Of a DNA stretch of 64,000 nucleotides, positions 45,147-53,584 are shown in pieces. This stretch comes from a virus. The stretch's first letter is position 1; each line of letters starts with the position of its first letter. The stretch lies in IMG/VR virus record IMGVR_UViG_3300033153_008400, positions 58,744 through 122,743 of that record. One strand, written 5' to 3'. Under the pieces are notes generated by a model. That model saw nothing but the letters and a program-made list of their open reading frames with translations, did not search any database and was not told the DNA's origin. The position numbers and the translations under genes were made by a program.

Positions 45147-46013
45147 TTAATCTTTAAAAATGGTATGCCAATGAAAAACCAAGTCTTTACCAACTTTTTC
45201 ACTTAATAACATTTTACCTTCTAATGCAGAAGATCTACTTCCTGCTATAATTGAGTCATTTTGGACCTCAAAGTTAATCCATCTTTTGTCACCATCAGCA
45301 ATTAATTTGCCTAAAGCTGTGACTTTTGATGAGAAAATTCTTTTAAGTTTACCTGTCAAGGCAATTTCATTACCAATGACTTCTTCTTTACCATCATCTT
45401 TGATGTATTTGTCTACAATATGTGCTGCATATACCCTATAAGGACTGATTTGTCTGAACATAGATATTTGATTCATGAACCAATCTCGCGTATGCTTATA
45501 CCCTGCACCGTCAGGTAAGGATATAACTTCTTTCCAGTCGGGATGTCCCACGGGAAGTTTCTTTCCTCCAGGAATATTACCTGCTCTATTGAACTTCTTT
45601 CCTATTGTAGTATCCATATAGGCTAAGGTTCCTCCTATTACAGAGAACATATCTAAATCAGATAAACCATCCACAATGAGATATTTATATTTTCCTGGTT
45701 CAGAAAGCAATGCATTCCTCCATTTTATATATGCTAAGAATGCATCATAATCATTAGATAAATCAGTTTCATATACACTGATCTTTCTAGCATCGATATA
45801 TTCATAGCCACCTTTTTCTAAATCCAATGCAATTGCATTGTGTGTTCTTGTAAGGGCGCCAAGTATGGTACCTTTACCAATTTTAGGAATTCCTACCAGA
45901 ACTAAGTCTCTAGGATCCGTTCCTGTTGCTTTTGTAATCTCATCAGGTAACTTAAACTCTACTTTCTTAATTTTTATTGTTGTTGCTTCCGTTGTTGTTA
46001 TTGCTTCTGACAT
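45147..46013 (-). CDS. Sak4-like RecA-fold ATPase
   Basis: A 288-residue P-loop protein of the AAA_24 group: LVLVGIPKIGKGTI contains the Walker A GIPKIGKGT (residues 41-49), and KYLIVDGLSDLD is a Walker B strand. A conserved-looking acidic patch follows (AYMDTTIGKKFNRAGNIPGG), and later there is RVYAAHIVDKYIK. Sak4 proteins are minimal RecA-like ATPases used by many phages for single-strand annealing and SSB-dependent recombination. It sits next to the SSB-like gene, its usual partner, and 4 bases after the SF2 helicase. Confidence 0.75.
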   Translation of the reverse strand: MSEAITTTEATTIKIKKVEFKLPDEITKATGTDPRDLVLVGIPKIGKGTILGALTRTHNAIALDLEKGGYEYIDARKISVYETDLSNDYDAFLAYIKWRNALLSEPGKYKYLIVDGLSDLDMFSVIGGTLAYMDTTIGKKFNRAGNIPGGKKLPVGHPDWKEVISLPDGAGYKHTRDWFMNQISMFRQISPYRVYAAHIVDKYIKDDGKEEVIGNEIALTGKLKRIFSSKVTALGKLIADGDKRWINFEVQNDSIIAGSRSSALEGKMLLSEKVGKDLVFHWHTIFKD

Positions 46014-46017
46014 GTTT

Positions 46018-47121
46018 TTAATTTTTATTTAAATATATTATTTTGTTCTTATCGAAAAATTCTAACGCTTTTTTCAACCAATTGAGTTCAATCTTATCAT
46101 CAGATGTTAGAATCAATATTTCTGCTCTTTTTTCAGGATTATCATATTCCATACTCATCGCTCTATTGATCTTTTGTGCTAATCGCTCAGCATTACTATC
46201 AAATGAGTTAATTAAGATTCTATTCAATTTCTTATAAGTAACTCCACTTCCACCAATTTTGACTACAGCCATTTGGTTTACTTTTCCACTGACAAAATCC
46301 AGGAAGAGTTCTTTATCTGTACTCTTTCCATGGTGTGTTGGAATACCTAATGATTCAGCGACAGCTACGAGACCACAAAATACTAAGATACGTGCGCCAT
46401 TAGCATCTCTAAGGACCTGTTTGGTTGCCTTAATTTTAGAGATGCTGTTCTGGAAGATTCTGGTGCGCTGTAATCTCATGAAGTTTGCATTTCTTCGTTC
46501 TCTGTCCATCTTATTGATAACCCATGTTATTGCTCTAGCCTGACTTTTATCTGTTCTATCTCGTTTATTATAATTCCCTGTAATTTCATTATCTAAGGGA
46601 ACATATAAAATCTCAATATGATAGTCTGGAACAATCTTATCTTCAATAGCTTCTGCTAAAGTATATTCAGCAATAACTCTTAAGCCTAATTCTTTATAAA
46701 CAATCTTTTCAGTTTTCTCCATCAGGGTACCTGTAAGAGCTAATACTTCACGATTGATCATAAACAACCTTTCACATGCTACACGCTGAGCAGGGCTCAG
46801 TAAATGTATCTCATCAATGATTACAAGACCAAACTTCTTATCCATATGTTTTTTAATAGACATATGGGTAGTATAGGTCACATTGCTGTCGTCGAATTTT
46901 CTAATTTCAAAATCATCTTTCCATGATTGCTTGATTACTCTATCTGGATATGCTATCAATACCTCAATATCCTTAGGTAATTGATTCATAATATTGATAG
47001 AGGTATAAATTTTACCAAATCTTGGCGTCAATAACAGGATACCCCATCTTTTAGCTAACCACATGTTAGCAAACTTACTCTGCAGTTCGTTCCTTCGTTC
47101 TATGTTAATAGTTTGATCCAT
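46018..47121 (-). CDS. SF2 helicase with altered Walker A motif
   Basis: A 367-residue protein. Helicase motifs: a motif I region LLLTPRFGKIYTS (residues 30-41), in which the usual GKT/GKS is GKI; LVIIDEIHLL with DEIH (motif II, 103-106); LALTGTLM (motif III); a GGSGVTYKKLNRIL motif V; and QKINRAMSMEYD (motif VI with Arg). The whole is like the RecG/UvsW/SNF2-type DNA translocases with short N-terminus. Motifs II, III, V and VI are intact, so the altered lysine loop is noteworthy. A role in fork remodelling or branch migration in phage replication is likely. Confidence 0.75.
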   Translation of the reverse strand: MDQTINIERRNELQSKFANMWLAKRWGILLLTPRFGKIYTSINIMNQLPKDIEVLIAYPDRVIKQSWKDDFEIRKFDDSNVTYTTHMSIKKHMDKKFGLVIIDEIHLLSPAQRVACERLFMINREVLALTGTLMEKTEKIVYKELGLRVIAEYTLAEAIEDKIVPDYHIEILYVPLDNEITGNYNKRDRTDKSQARAITWVINKMDRERRNANFMRLQRTRIFQNSISKIKATKQVLRDANGARILVFCGLVAVAESLGIPTHHGKSTDKELFLDFVSGKVNQMAVVKIGGSGVTYKKLNRILINSFDSNAERLAQKINRAMSMEYDNPEKRAEILILTSDDKIELNWLKKALEFFDKNKIIYLNKN

Positions 47122-47122
47122 A

Positions 47123-47293
47123 TCAAAATAATGTATTTAGTATATGTTTAAATACTTGCATACTTGTTAATTCTGGATGATTCCAACTATAACTTAGGTG
47201 CCATATTGTATATCCTATTGATGTTGCAGTTACTATAATATAAAGTATAATAGCACTCCAAAATTTTATCTTTTCTTTAATAATTTGATCCAT
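47123..47293 (-). CDS. Small membrane protein (56 aa)
   Basis: This frame fills the gap between the SF2 helicase and the DnaB-like helicase. ATG at 47293 overlaps the end of the DnaB-like gene (stop at 47277) and the TGA at 47125-47123 lies one base before the SF2 helicase start. After a short basic stretch (MDQIIKEKIKFW) there is one hydrophobic span (SAIILYIIVTATSIGYTI), then a polar tail. A single-span membrane protein in the replication operon could anchor replication to the membrane; function unknown. Confidence 0.6.
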   Translation of the reverse strand: MDQIIKEKIKFWSAIILYIIVTATSIGYTIWHLSYSWNHPELTSMQVFKHILNTLF

Positions 47294-48365
47294 AATCGTC
47301 GTCTTCGTTCATAAAAAAGTCTTTCTTTACCACACTATCATAATCTGCATCAGTCATTTCTCTTCTCCTTGGGAGCTCCTTAAAGAGCCCTACCTGTCCG
47401 AGAAACCCTAATCCAATACGAATATCATCTTCACCATAACTGTTCTTAATCAATCTTAAGCTTCTAAAATACTTAGCTCCCCATTGGTCTTTGAGTCTAC
47501 TAAGGTCATAACCACTAGGGTCCTCAACCTTGTATCTCATAGGATCAAAGAGTGCAAGTACTACATCAGCATCATCTTGAGTATTAGAACTATCTTTAAA
47601 ATCTTCTAGTTGAGGTTCTACATCTCCACTACGTATTCTATTGATGTTTGCTATTTCTCTATTAAACTGAGAAACTACAACAGGTGTATATCCATAAAAA
47701 TCTCTGACATGTCTTAATTCATCTGACATCTTATCAATTCTGGATTTCTTAGTGACATATTCTTTAGTAGGTTTCAATAAACCTATATGGTCAATAACAA
47801 CAATTGTTACTACGCTAGGATCATTGGGTATATATCTCTTATGATATTTGTCTACTACTTCAATAGTGCCGTGTTTCATCGCGTGCTCTTTAAGTTGAGC
47901 TGCAATACCAATAGGGTTTTCAGTACCATCAATGATGTGTACAATTTTGCTTAGGGCATCTATATACTCTTTATAAGATAAGAACAATTTATAGTCATCA
48001 TCTGATAACCGACCTGTCCATCCTAAGAGTCTACCCAATGGTATTAGTCTCCCAGTATCCAGAAATATTTTTCTGCATACCCATTTACCTAGTTTATAAT
48101 TCCTGCTTCGTTCCATCGAACGATAAATTATATGTATCTTTTGTTTTTTATCATTATATAATGATTGTACCCAATCTACAGGATTGAGAACGAAAGCATC
48201 ATCTATTAAACTAGTCTTTCCACTACCAGTAAGTCCTCCAACGAGGAAATACATTTTCTTACGTAGGCCTATGTAATGATTAAGTCTATCAAAGCCCATA
48301 GGGATTCCCCTATTCTTGCCTTCCCGACCATCATCTACATCTCCTTTTAAGTTCGTAAAATTCAT
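47277..48365 (-). CDS. DnaB-like replicative helicase (RecA-fold domain)
   Basis: A 362-residue protein with the DnaB C-terminal ATPase: MGFDRLNHYIGLRKKMYFLV leads into Walker A GLTGSGKT (residues 44-51), Walker B is VTIVVIDHIGLLKP, and PVVVSQFNREI is the sensor strand typical of DnaB (xSQLNR). A late DFKDSSNTQDDADVVLAL matches the conserved ...DADVV segment. The N-terminal domain of bacterial DnaB is absent. It is expected to form the ring helicase that unwinds the phage fork; the neighbouring gene is a likely loader/initiator. Confidence 0.85.
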   Translation of the reverse strand: MNFTNLKGDVDDGREGKNRGIPMGFDRLNHYIGLRKKMYFLVGGLTGSGKTSLIDDAFVLNPVDWVQSLYNDKKQKIHIIYRSMERSRNYKLGKWVCRKIFLDTGRLIPLGRLLGWTGRLSDDDYKLFLSYKEYIDALSKIVHIIDGTENPIGIAAQLKEHAMKHGTIEVVDKYHKRYIPNDPSVVTIVVIDHIGLLKPTKEYVTKKSRIDKMSDELRHVRDFYGYTPVVVSQFNREIANINRIRSGDVEPQLEDFKDSSNTQDDADVVLALFDPMRYKVEDPSGYDLSRLKDQWGAKYFRSLRLIKNSYGEDDIRIGLGFLGQVGLFKELPRRREMTDADYDSVVKKDFFMNEDDDYGSNY

Positions 48366-48989
48366 TTATACATCTATTTCTTTACCACGCTTAGAATTCT
48401 CTATATTTTCACCACTTTGTATGAGCTCTATATAAGGTTCAAAACTTCTTTGATTTAAATAAGTAAGACTATTTTGCATGTATGTTAAATTATTTTCTCT
48501 CTTCTTTAGAGAGATTTCTTTCTTTTGTTTAACATTAAGTAACATGGCGTCAATTAACATTTGTCCTGTATATTCTCCTTCATTGAGAATCGCATCAAAT
48601 TTATCTTTGCATTTTTGCCTATTAACACGTATAGTTCTACTACCTTTAAAGGTTCTACCTCCATAAGTGAAATTGTCTGTCCCAGGATAAGCTTTCCACC
48701 ATAGATCAAATAATTCTATAGGATTTTTCTTTTTAGCTAATACAGTGCCTTCTTCAGAGTTAGTAAATACTAAAATATTTTTACCTAAGATTGATATCTT
48801 ACCTTGTTCAGTAATTAAACCTTTTCTCATTAAACCTGCATAAATATTTTTAAGTCTCATACTCCCTGCAATTAATGATTTTAAGTCATAAAAGTCTTCT
48901 TCTAATAGGTTCAACATATAAATCATATCTAAGCTATATGCTTTTTTTGCTAATTCTAGGAAGTGATATGGTGTTATCTTTATTTTCAT
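48366..48989 (-). CDS. Replication initiator / helicase-loader-like protein
   Basis: A 207-residue protein. The N-terminal half is helical and looks like a winged-helix DNA-binding domain (KNIYAGLMRKGLITEQGKI). The C-terminal half has a sequence style seen in phage initiators/loaders: FDLWWKAYPGTDNF, a basic segment ending KDKFDAIL, and a final LTYMQNSLTYLNQRSFEPYI (compare T-x-Y-I...F-L-N-x-R-x-W-E). Its stop is one base from the start of the DnaB-like helicase gene, as expected for loader-helicase pairs. The family was recognised by pattern only. Confidence 0.6.
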   Translation of the reverse strand: MKIKITPYHFLELAKKAYSLDMIYMLNLLEEDFYDLKSLIAGSMRLKNIYAGLMRKGLITEQGKISILGKNILVFTNSEEGTVLAKKKNPIELFDLWWKAYPGTDNFTYGGRTFKGSRTIRVNRQKCKDKFDAILNEGEYTGQMLIDAMLLNVKQKKEISLKKRENNLTYMQNSLTYLNQRSFEPYIELIQSGENIENSKRGKEIDV

Positions 48990-49131
48990 TCTTTAATTTT
49001 TTAATAGGAATTTTAGCAATTACTTTAGCAGGTTGTAAATAATCAAAATATTCTTGTTCTAATAAATTAGCTCCTTCTTGAGTATATATCTGATCCGTTA
49101 ATGCTACTCTTTCCCAATCTTCATTTGTCAT
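48934..49131 (-). CDS. Small protein, unknown
   Basis: A 65-residue frame. The N-terminal half is acidic (MTNEDWERVALTDQIYTQEG) and the C-terminal half basic (KKLKNENKDN...ISKKSI). It overlaps the loader-like gene by 56 bases, which is long for this genome, so its end may be less certain. Composition gives no function. Its start lies 2 bases after the end of the upstream gene, which fits the operon. Confidence 0.4.
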   Translation of the reverse strand: MTNEDWERVALTDQIYTQEGANLLEQEYFDYLQPAKVIAKIPIKKLKNENKDNTISLPRISKKSI

Positions 49132-49133
49132 AT

Positions 49134-49406
49134 TTAATCTTTTAGTCTCAAGCCAAAATGTTCATAAAACCAATCAAATGTTTTTTGAGCTTTGGCCCTG
49201 TTAAATCTAAAAACTTTCTTTAATACAGGGATAGCATACTTTTCAAACTCCCCTCGCTGTTCTCTGGTTAATGTCCAGTTAAATCTCCATCTGTCATCAC
49301 TTACAGTATCAACCATGGTTTTACCTGCCATTTTAAATTGATACTCTAAGAGATGTTGCATTATATTAGCTCTTCTAGGCTTATCATATTTTTCACTTAA
49401 TTTCAT
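49134..49406 (-). CDS. Small protein, unknown, in replication operon
   Basis: A 90-residue, basic, helical protein with many aromatic residues (YQFKMAGKTMVDTVSDDRWR; KTFDWFYEHFGLRL at the end). No Cys, no membrane span and no known motif. It overlaps the following gene by 4 bases and lies between DNA polymerase and the loader-like gene, so a replication role is possible. Confidence 0.45.
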   Translation of the reverse strand: MKLSEKYDKPRRANIMQHLLEYQFKMAGKTMVDTVSDDRWRFNWTLTREQRGEFEKYAIPVLKKVFRFNRAKAQKTFDWFYEHFGLRLKD

Positions 49407-49570
49407 TTTTTATAAGGATTTTCATATTCACATTCTACTAACCATTTTTCATGTAATTCTGTATCAGTCATAATAGCTAACTCCTTTATAGGATTGAATA
49501 CTTTTAATATTCTTATTAATTCTTTCCTTTGATAAGAAGTCATAGTTGTTTCATGTTTATTTTGCTTCAT
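49403..49570 (-). CDS. Small protein next to DNA polymerase, unknown
   Basis: ATG at 49570 (overlapping the polymerase stop by 14 bases) gives 55 residues; a second candidate start is MTSYQRKE nine codons later. The product is helical (QRKELIRILKVFNPIKEL) with a C-terminal WLVECEYENPYKK. The overlap with polymerase indicates coupled expression. No function is recognised. Confidence 0.4.
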   Translation of the reverse strand: MKQNKHETTMTSYQRKELIRILKVFNPIKELAIMTDTELHEKWLVECEYENPYKK

Positions 49571-51590
49571 ACCATGAGTCGCCAATGTGTGCATCAGCCT
49601 TTATTTCAAGATTATCTAAATAATGATTTCCTCCCTCAATCATACAGTCTTCAAGTACAGATTTAGCTAAAGGGGCATAATATTCATCACATTCTACAAT
49701 TATTTCATCGTGTACGGAATTACAGATCTTCACTTTCCATAACAGATCTTGATCAATTATCCATTCAAAGAACATTGCAGTAGCTAATTTTAATTGATGT
49801 GCTCCTGCAGTTTGTACAGGACTATTTAAACATAATCTCTGATAAGCTGATTTTAATTTAAAATATTGAGAAATTCTATAAACGTTCTTTCTGTAATAAT
49901 CATAATCTTCTCTATTTTGAACTTCATATATTTTCTCATCTTCTCTTTCTATACTGTCTTTACGTTTATTATATTCCTTTTTACCATTAGAATAGTGTAA
50001 CCAATCATTTCTAGTCATTTCCTTAATTTCCTTATCTGACTTTACAAAAGAGTTATATTTAGGTAATTTCAATCTCCAACCGTCTACACTTTCTATAAAT
50101 CCACAGGATGTGGCTTCAATAAAGATCATGTTTCCCCAATCGTATAACCCTTCATGAAGGTCCTTAAATCCTACTTCAATTTCTATTGCACGTTTCATGG
50201 GAATACCCTCATTCATATGTAAAGTGTAAGCATTACCTCCATAAGACATTGCAAATCTAGGCGCTTTACTAGCCTTTCTCTTCTCATAATGATTAGTCAT
50301 AATTTCCTTATCACTTAAATCAGCTAATTCAGGAAATAATACTCTCGCTAACAAACTATGTAAGTCAGCCCCTTCGATAACTGATTTAGTCATCGCTTCA
50401 TCACCACTGAAATCAGCAGCAATAACAGTTTCCTGTCCTGACCAGTCACATACGACCATTTTCTTTCCTGGTTGAGATTCAAAACAACTTCTTGTCGCTT
50501 CGTCACTTGGGAAATTAAGGAAGTTAATGCTTCCTCGTCTCGAGCTGAGCCTTGCTGTATCTACCATAGGATTAAAATTTGTGTATACACGATTATCTTT
50601 AATCTTATCATAAATGTGCTGACCAAAAGTTGTTACTCTATGTTTAGCTCCTTGATAATGGAGCCACATGTCTACAAAAGGATGTTTAGATTTTGTAATG
50701 ATCATTTCTTTAATAGAATCTTTACCATCTTTATCCTTTGTATTGATATCATATGCTTTAAATACATTGACCATTTGCTTAGGAGAAGTAACCTTTACTA
50801 AAATTCTCTTCTTCATATCAAACATGTCTACTTGATTGTCAGCAAACTGAGGAAGGGTATTAAAAATATACTCTTCAACTTTACGTTGCCATTCATCTGT
50901 ATCTTTGATATCCTGCACCATCTTCTCTTTCCACTTTTTAGGACTAATTGGTAAACCACATTGTTCCATATATGCTAAAGCTTTAATGTATCTGCAGTGT
51001 AGTTCATAAGTTTTTATCTGTCCATATTTCTCTATCTTTTTCATAAGAGCATCATGAAGTTCAATTAATCTATCTACATCATTAAATGAATAAGTAATAG
51101 CTGTAGGTACACTTAATTTGACTATATGTATGTTCTTTTGAGTAGTCTTATCATATATTTGATCTAACTCTCGTTTCATACAAGCACCAAAATTGTGCAT
51201 TACAGGACGAAATGAACCATAAACTTCTTCAAATTGACCGTTGTAAATAACTTTACTGGCGATCATAGTATCTCTCACTTCCCTAGGGAAAAATCCGTAC
51301 TTATACATAAAGCCTAAATCAAATAAGGCATTATGAAAGATTAAGATTCTATCATGAAGATAAGGTGCCAAGTCTGAAAATTCATAATTGTCATCATACA
51401 TATGGATGAGGTAATTATTTTTACCTGTACCAATCTGCACGCAAAATATGTCACAGGTTTGGGTCACCAGGCCTGTCGTTTCTGTATCCAGGCCCAATAT
51501 TAAAGTTAACACCATTTCTTCCAATGAGCAGAAGTTGTATTTGCCTATATTGTCAAAGAATTCAGGATGTTTTGTTATTATATAATTCAT
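49557..51590 (-). CDS. Family A DNA polymerase with 3'-5' exonuclease
   Basis: A 677-residue DNA polymerase I-type enzyme. The exonuclease domain has LGLDTETTGLV (Exo I, D35-T-E37) and LIFHNALFDLGF (Exo II). Polymerase motifs: A is MVVCDWSGQETVIAADFSG (D-x-S-x-x-E), B is KASKAPRFAMSYGGNAY (K...F...YG), and C is SVHDEIIVEC (HDE). SPVQTAGAHQLKL before motif C is also standard. There is no N-terminal 5'-3' exonuclease. It is the phage replicative polymerase, in the middle of the leftward replication operon. Confidence 0.93.
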   Translation of the reverse strand: MNYIITKHPEFFDNIGKYNFCSLEEMVLTLILGLDTETTGLVTQTCDIFCVQIGTGKNNYLIHMYDDNYEFSDLAPYLHDRILIFHNALFDLGFMYKYGFFPREVRDTMIASKVIYNGQFEEVYGSFRPVMHNFGACMKRELDQIYDKTTQKNIHIVKLSVPTAITYSFNDVDRLIELHDALMKKIEKYGQIKTYELHCRYIKALAYMEQCGLPISPKKWKEKMVQDIKDTDEWQRKVEEYIFNTLPQFADNQVDMFDMKKRILVKVTSPKQMVNVFKAYDINTKDKDGKDSIKEMIITKSKHPFVDMWLHYQGAKHRVTTFGQHIYDKIKDNRVYTNFNPMVDTARLSSRRGSINFLNFPSDEATRSCFESQPGKKMVVCDWSGQETVIAADFSGDEAMTKSVIEGADLHSLLARVLFPELADLSDKEIMTNHYEKRKASKAPRFAMSYGGNAYTLHMNEGIPMKRAIEIEVGFKDLHEGLYDWGNMIFIEATSCGFIESVDGWRLKLPKYNSFVKSDKEIKEMTRNDWLHYSNGKKEYNKRKDSIEREDEKIYEVQNREDYDYYRKNVYRISQYFKLKSAYQRLCLNSPVQTAGAHQLKLATAMFFEWIIDQDLLWKVKICNSVHDEIIVECDEYYAPLAKSVLEDCMIEGGNHYLDNLEIKADAHIGDSWYEAK

Positions 51591-51602
51591 TGTTATTTTT
51601 AT

Positions 51603-51836
51603 TTAATGTTCCCATTTGCTTTTTCCACAATGCATACAACTCATAGCTGTAGTTCCATCAGAAAAGTAAACACATTTTGGTTCTTCAGGAATATACTTGC
51701 AATTCATGTCGACTATAGGAGTAAATTTATCAATTACCTTGTTAGCTTCAATTAACATAGATATAAGTTCCTTCTTAGACAATTTTTTATACATTGTCAT
51801 TTTTTCTTTATTAGTTTGTTTTATAACTTGATACAT
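51603..51836 (-). CDS. Small protein with CxxC end, unknown
   Basis: A 77-residue protein with a basic helix (KKLSKKELISMLIEANKVI) and a C-terminal zinc-knuckle-like SCMHCGKSKWEH (C-x2-C with a following His). It is just upstream of the polymerase in the operon (12-base gap). The first 12 residues may be untranslated if MTMYKKLSK is the real start. No family is recognised. Confidence 0.45.
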   Translation of the reverse strand: MYQVIKQTNKEKMTMYKKLSKKELISMLIEANKVIDKFTPIVDMNCKYIPEEPKCVYFSDGTTAMSCMHCGKSKWEH

Positions 51837-51842
51837 AATTTA

Positions 51843-51923
51843 TTATAATTTTAAAAATTCTTCTCCATTAGAATAATCAATATCACAGTTATAATATTCA
51901 GGTGGTATAATTTCATTTTTCAT
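51843..51923 (-). CDS. Tiny peptide candidate (26 aa)
   Basis: ATG at 51923, two bases after the stop of the outer-membrane-like gene, opens a 26-codon acidic frame (MKNEIIPPEYYNCDIDYSNG...), ended by TAA 6 bases before the next start. The spacing fits the genome's packing, but the length makes it weakly supported. Confidence 0.3.
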   Translation of the reverse strand: MKNEIIPPEYYNCDIDYSNGEEFLKL

Positions 51924-51925
51924 AA

Positions 51926-52399
51926 TTACCAATAGTATTTAATTCCTATATACGCACTATCACGCCATAGCTGTTCTACATCTGTTGCTCTTTGATGTTG
52001 TAATTGTATTGAGCCTTTTAACCAATCATTCAATGTATAATCAAATTCTAAATTAAACATATAACTGAAGGCATCTTGTGAATAACTAGTTTCATGATAA
52101 ATTTGTGAAACTGCTATTCCAGGCAATACATGTATTTTTTCAGTAAGGTATATTTCGTAGTCAAATTTACCAAATACCCACTGTTGATATCCTAAATAGT
52201 TAAAAGCTTCATATTCCATTCCATACCAGAATACATCTTGAAATGTATCACTAATACCTATTTTCCAATTCAATGCTTTAGGATTTACATCACTACCCCA
52301 AAAAGCATTGACTCCATCTACGCGAAGTGAAATCTGTTGTCCCCACAATAGAAAGTTACTTAGGATGATGAAGGTCAATGCTAATATTAATTTTTTCAT
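51926..52399 (-). CDS. Secreted outer-membrane-barrel-like protein
   Basis: A 157-residue protein with an N-terminal signal peptide (MKKLILALTFIILSNFLLWG, cleavage about residue 20). The mature part alternates strands with aromatic residues (FWYGMEYEAFNYLGYQQWVF; WLKGSIQLQH) and ends AYIGIKYYW, with an aromatic last residue as in outer-membrane beta-barrels of Gram-negatives. This is unusual in a replication arm. A phage-encoded outer-membrane protein could block superinfection or alter the surface. It is preceded by a four-gene block of unknown small genes. Confidence 0.65.
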   Translation of the reverse strand: MKKLILALTFIILSNFLLWGQQISLRVDGVNAFWGSDVNPKALNWKIGISDTFQDVFWYGMEYEAFNYLGYQQWVFGKFDYEIYLTEKIHVLPGIAVSQIYHETSYSQDAFSYMFNLEFDYTLNDWLKGSIQLQHQRATDVEQLWRDSAYIGIKYYW

Positions 52400-52626
52400 T
52401 ATTCTTCTTTTTTGATTAAGAAATCTAAATGTGCAAATCCTTTAGTAGTATGTACTGTAATTTCGTTCTCATCATGTACAGACTCAAATCTTAATATTTT
52501 TGCTTCACCTGCTTTAATATCTTGGTGTTCTACTATTTCTCCTACAGAGAAATATTCTCCTTCAGAACTTATAGCTATTTTCTTATTGCAAGAAATAAAA
52601 TTCTGTCTTTTTTCGAGTTCTTTCAT
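52399..52626 (-). CDS. Small beta-rich protein, unknown
   Basis: A 75-residue protein with a short basic start (MKELEKRQNFISCNKKIAIS) and a beta-barrel-like core (GEYFSVGEIVEHQDIKAGEA, then HDENEITVHTTKG). It resembles SH3/KOW-like small domains, which bind nucleic acids or proteins. Its stop overlaps by one base the start of the outer-membrane-like gene. Confidence 0.4.
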   Translation of the reverse strand: MKELEKRQNFISCNKKIAISSEGEYFSVGEIVEHQDIKAGEAKILRFESVHDENEITVHTTKGFAHLDFLIKKEE

Positions 52627-52904
52627 GATTTATTTTTTTTAATTATATGTTTTACAGCTTTATTTACAAAATTTTCCATTAAATACTCTATAATATGAGG
52701 TTCATTTTTTATAAGATATACTTCTCCATTAGTATAAATAAAAGAAGCTTGATCTTTCTTTTTTGTACAGGTATAATTATAAACTCTAAATCCTACAATC
52801 TTTGTTACATCTAAATAAAGATCACTCCACATTGTATCATCATTCATATCAACTTCACCTTCTCCATCTTCTTTAAATACATTCAATTTTAATTTGTAGA
52901 TCAT
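52623..52904 (-). CDS. Unknown small protein
   Basis: A 93-residue protein of mixed beta content: MIYKLKLNVFKEDGEGEVDM, a GFRVYNYTCTKKKDQASFIY strand region and an EPHIIEYLMENFVNKAVKHI helix at the end with a Lys tail. No domain was recognised. It overlaps the next gene by four bases, so it belongs to the accessory operon. Confidence 0.4.
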   Translation of the reverse strand: MIYKLKLNVFKEDGEGEVDMNDDTMWSDLYLDVTKIVGFRVYNYTCTKKKDQASFIYTNGEVYLIKNEPHIIEYLMENFVNKAVKHIIKKNKS

Positions 52905-53579
52905 TTATAATTTATTTAAATTAATAAAGTCCAATGCTCCTATTACACGATAATGAAGCGTTCTTTGTTTTCTAAGAGCATCAGTCATCATATATCGTTG
53001 AGGTGTCCATACATCTTTGTATAGATATCCTTTATCCTTTGGTTTAGGAGGAATACACATTACTTTATTAACATAAAGATGATATCTCTGCCATATCCAA
53101 TTTCTAGTGAAACCAAATGGTACATCAGATGCTCTGTTCACTCCTTTAGGAGCCTTAACATCAAATACTGATATCCATTTATCATCAATGAATTGTGCCT
53201 TAAAATAACAATCCCCTTTCTCGAAGAGATCATTGAATAATGCATTCTTTACATTAGGGTTCCAAATAATGACTCCATCTGGAGTATACTTAGTAGTCCC
53301 AAGGAGTCTCTCATTGTGATAGTATCTCTTTTCAGTTTCTCTAATTGTTCCTTCATAAATAATTTTGTCTTCATACCACTGATAAGTTAAGCCATCAAAA
53401 AGCTGGAAAGTCTCCATCTTCTCCTCAGGGACATATTCAAGAATAATTCCCAAGGCAAGAGCTTCAGCTACCCACAGTAACCAAAACTCTTCCTGAGTAG
53501 GATTATCTAACCTTTCCATATGATATTGAAGATTGAAATAGTCACTATATTTTTTCATATAGTCTATAGTACTAATCAT
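52905..53579 (-). CDS. Unknown protein, possible PD-(D/E)XK-type nuclease fold
   Basis: A 224-residue protein. The region DGVIIWNPNVKNALF followed by QFIDDKWISVFDVKAPKG could be a PD-(D/E)XK-type core (D...D-x-K in VFDVK). Before it there are strands (YYHNERLLGTTKYTPDG) and after it basic helices (WTPQRYMMTDALRKQRTL). This is a tentative reading, and I do not claim activity. It starts 5 bases after the Tad2-like gene's end. Confidence 0.4.
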   Translation of the reverse strand: MISTIDYMKKYSDYFNLQYHMERLDNPTQEEFWLLWVAEALALGIILEYVPEEKMETFQLFDGLTYQWYEDKIIYEGTIRETEKRYYHNERLLGTTKYTPDGVIIWNPNVKNALFNDLFEKGDCYFKAQFIDDKWISVFDVKAPKGVNRASDVPFGFTRNWIWQRYHLYVNKVMCIPPKPKDKGYLYKDVWTPQRYMMTDALRKQRTLHYRVIGALDFINLNKL

Positions 53580-53584
53580 AAATA

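Noticed and set aside
48478-48666. Plus-strand frames within the leftward replication genes
   Set aside because: They are antisense to genes with clear motifs and have no start context or known domain.
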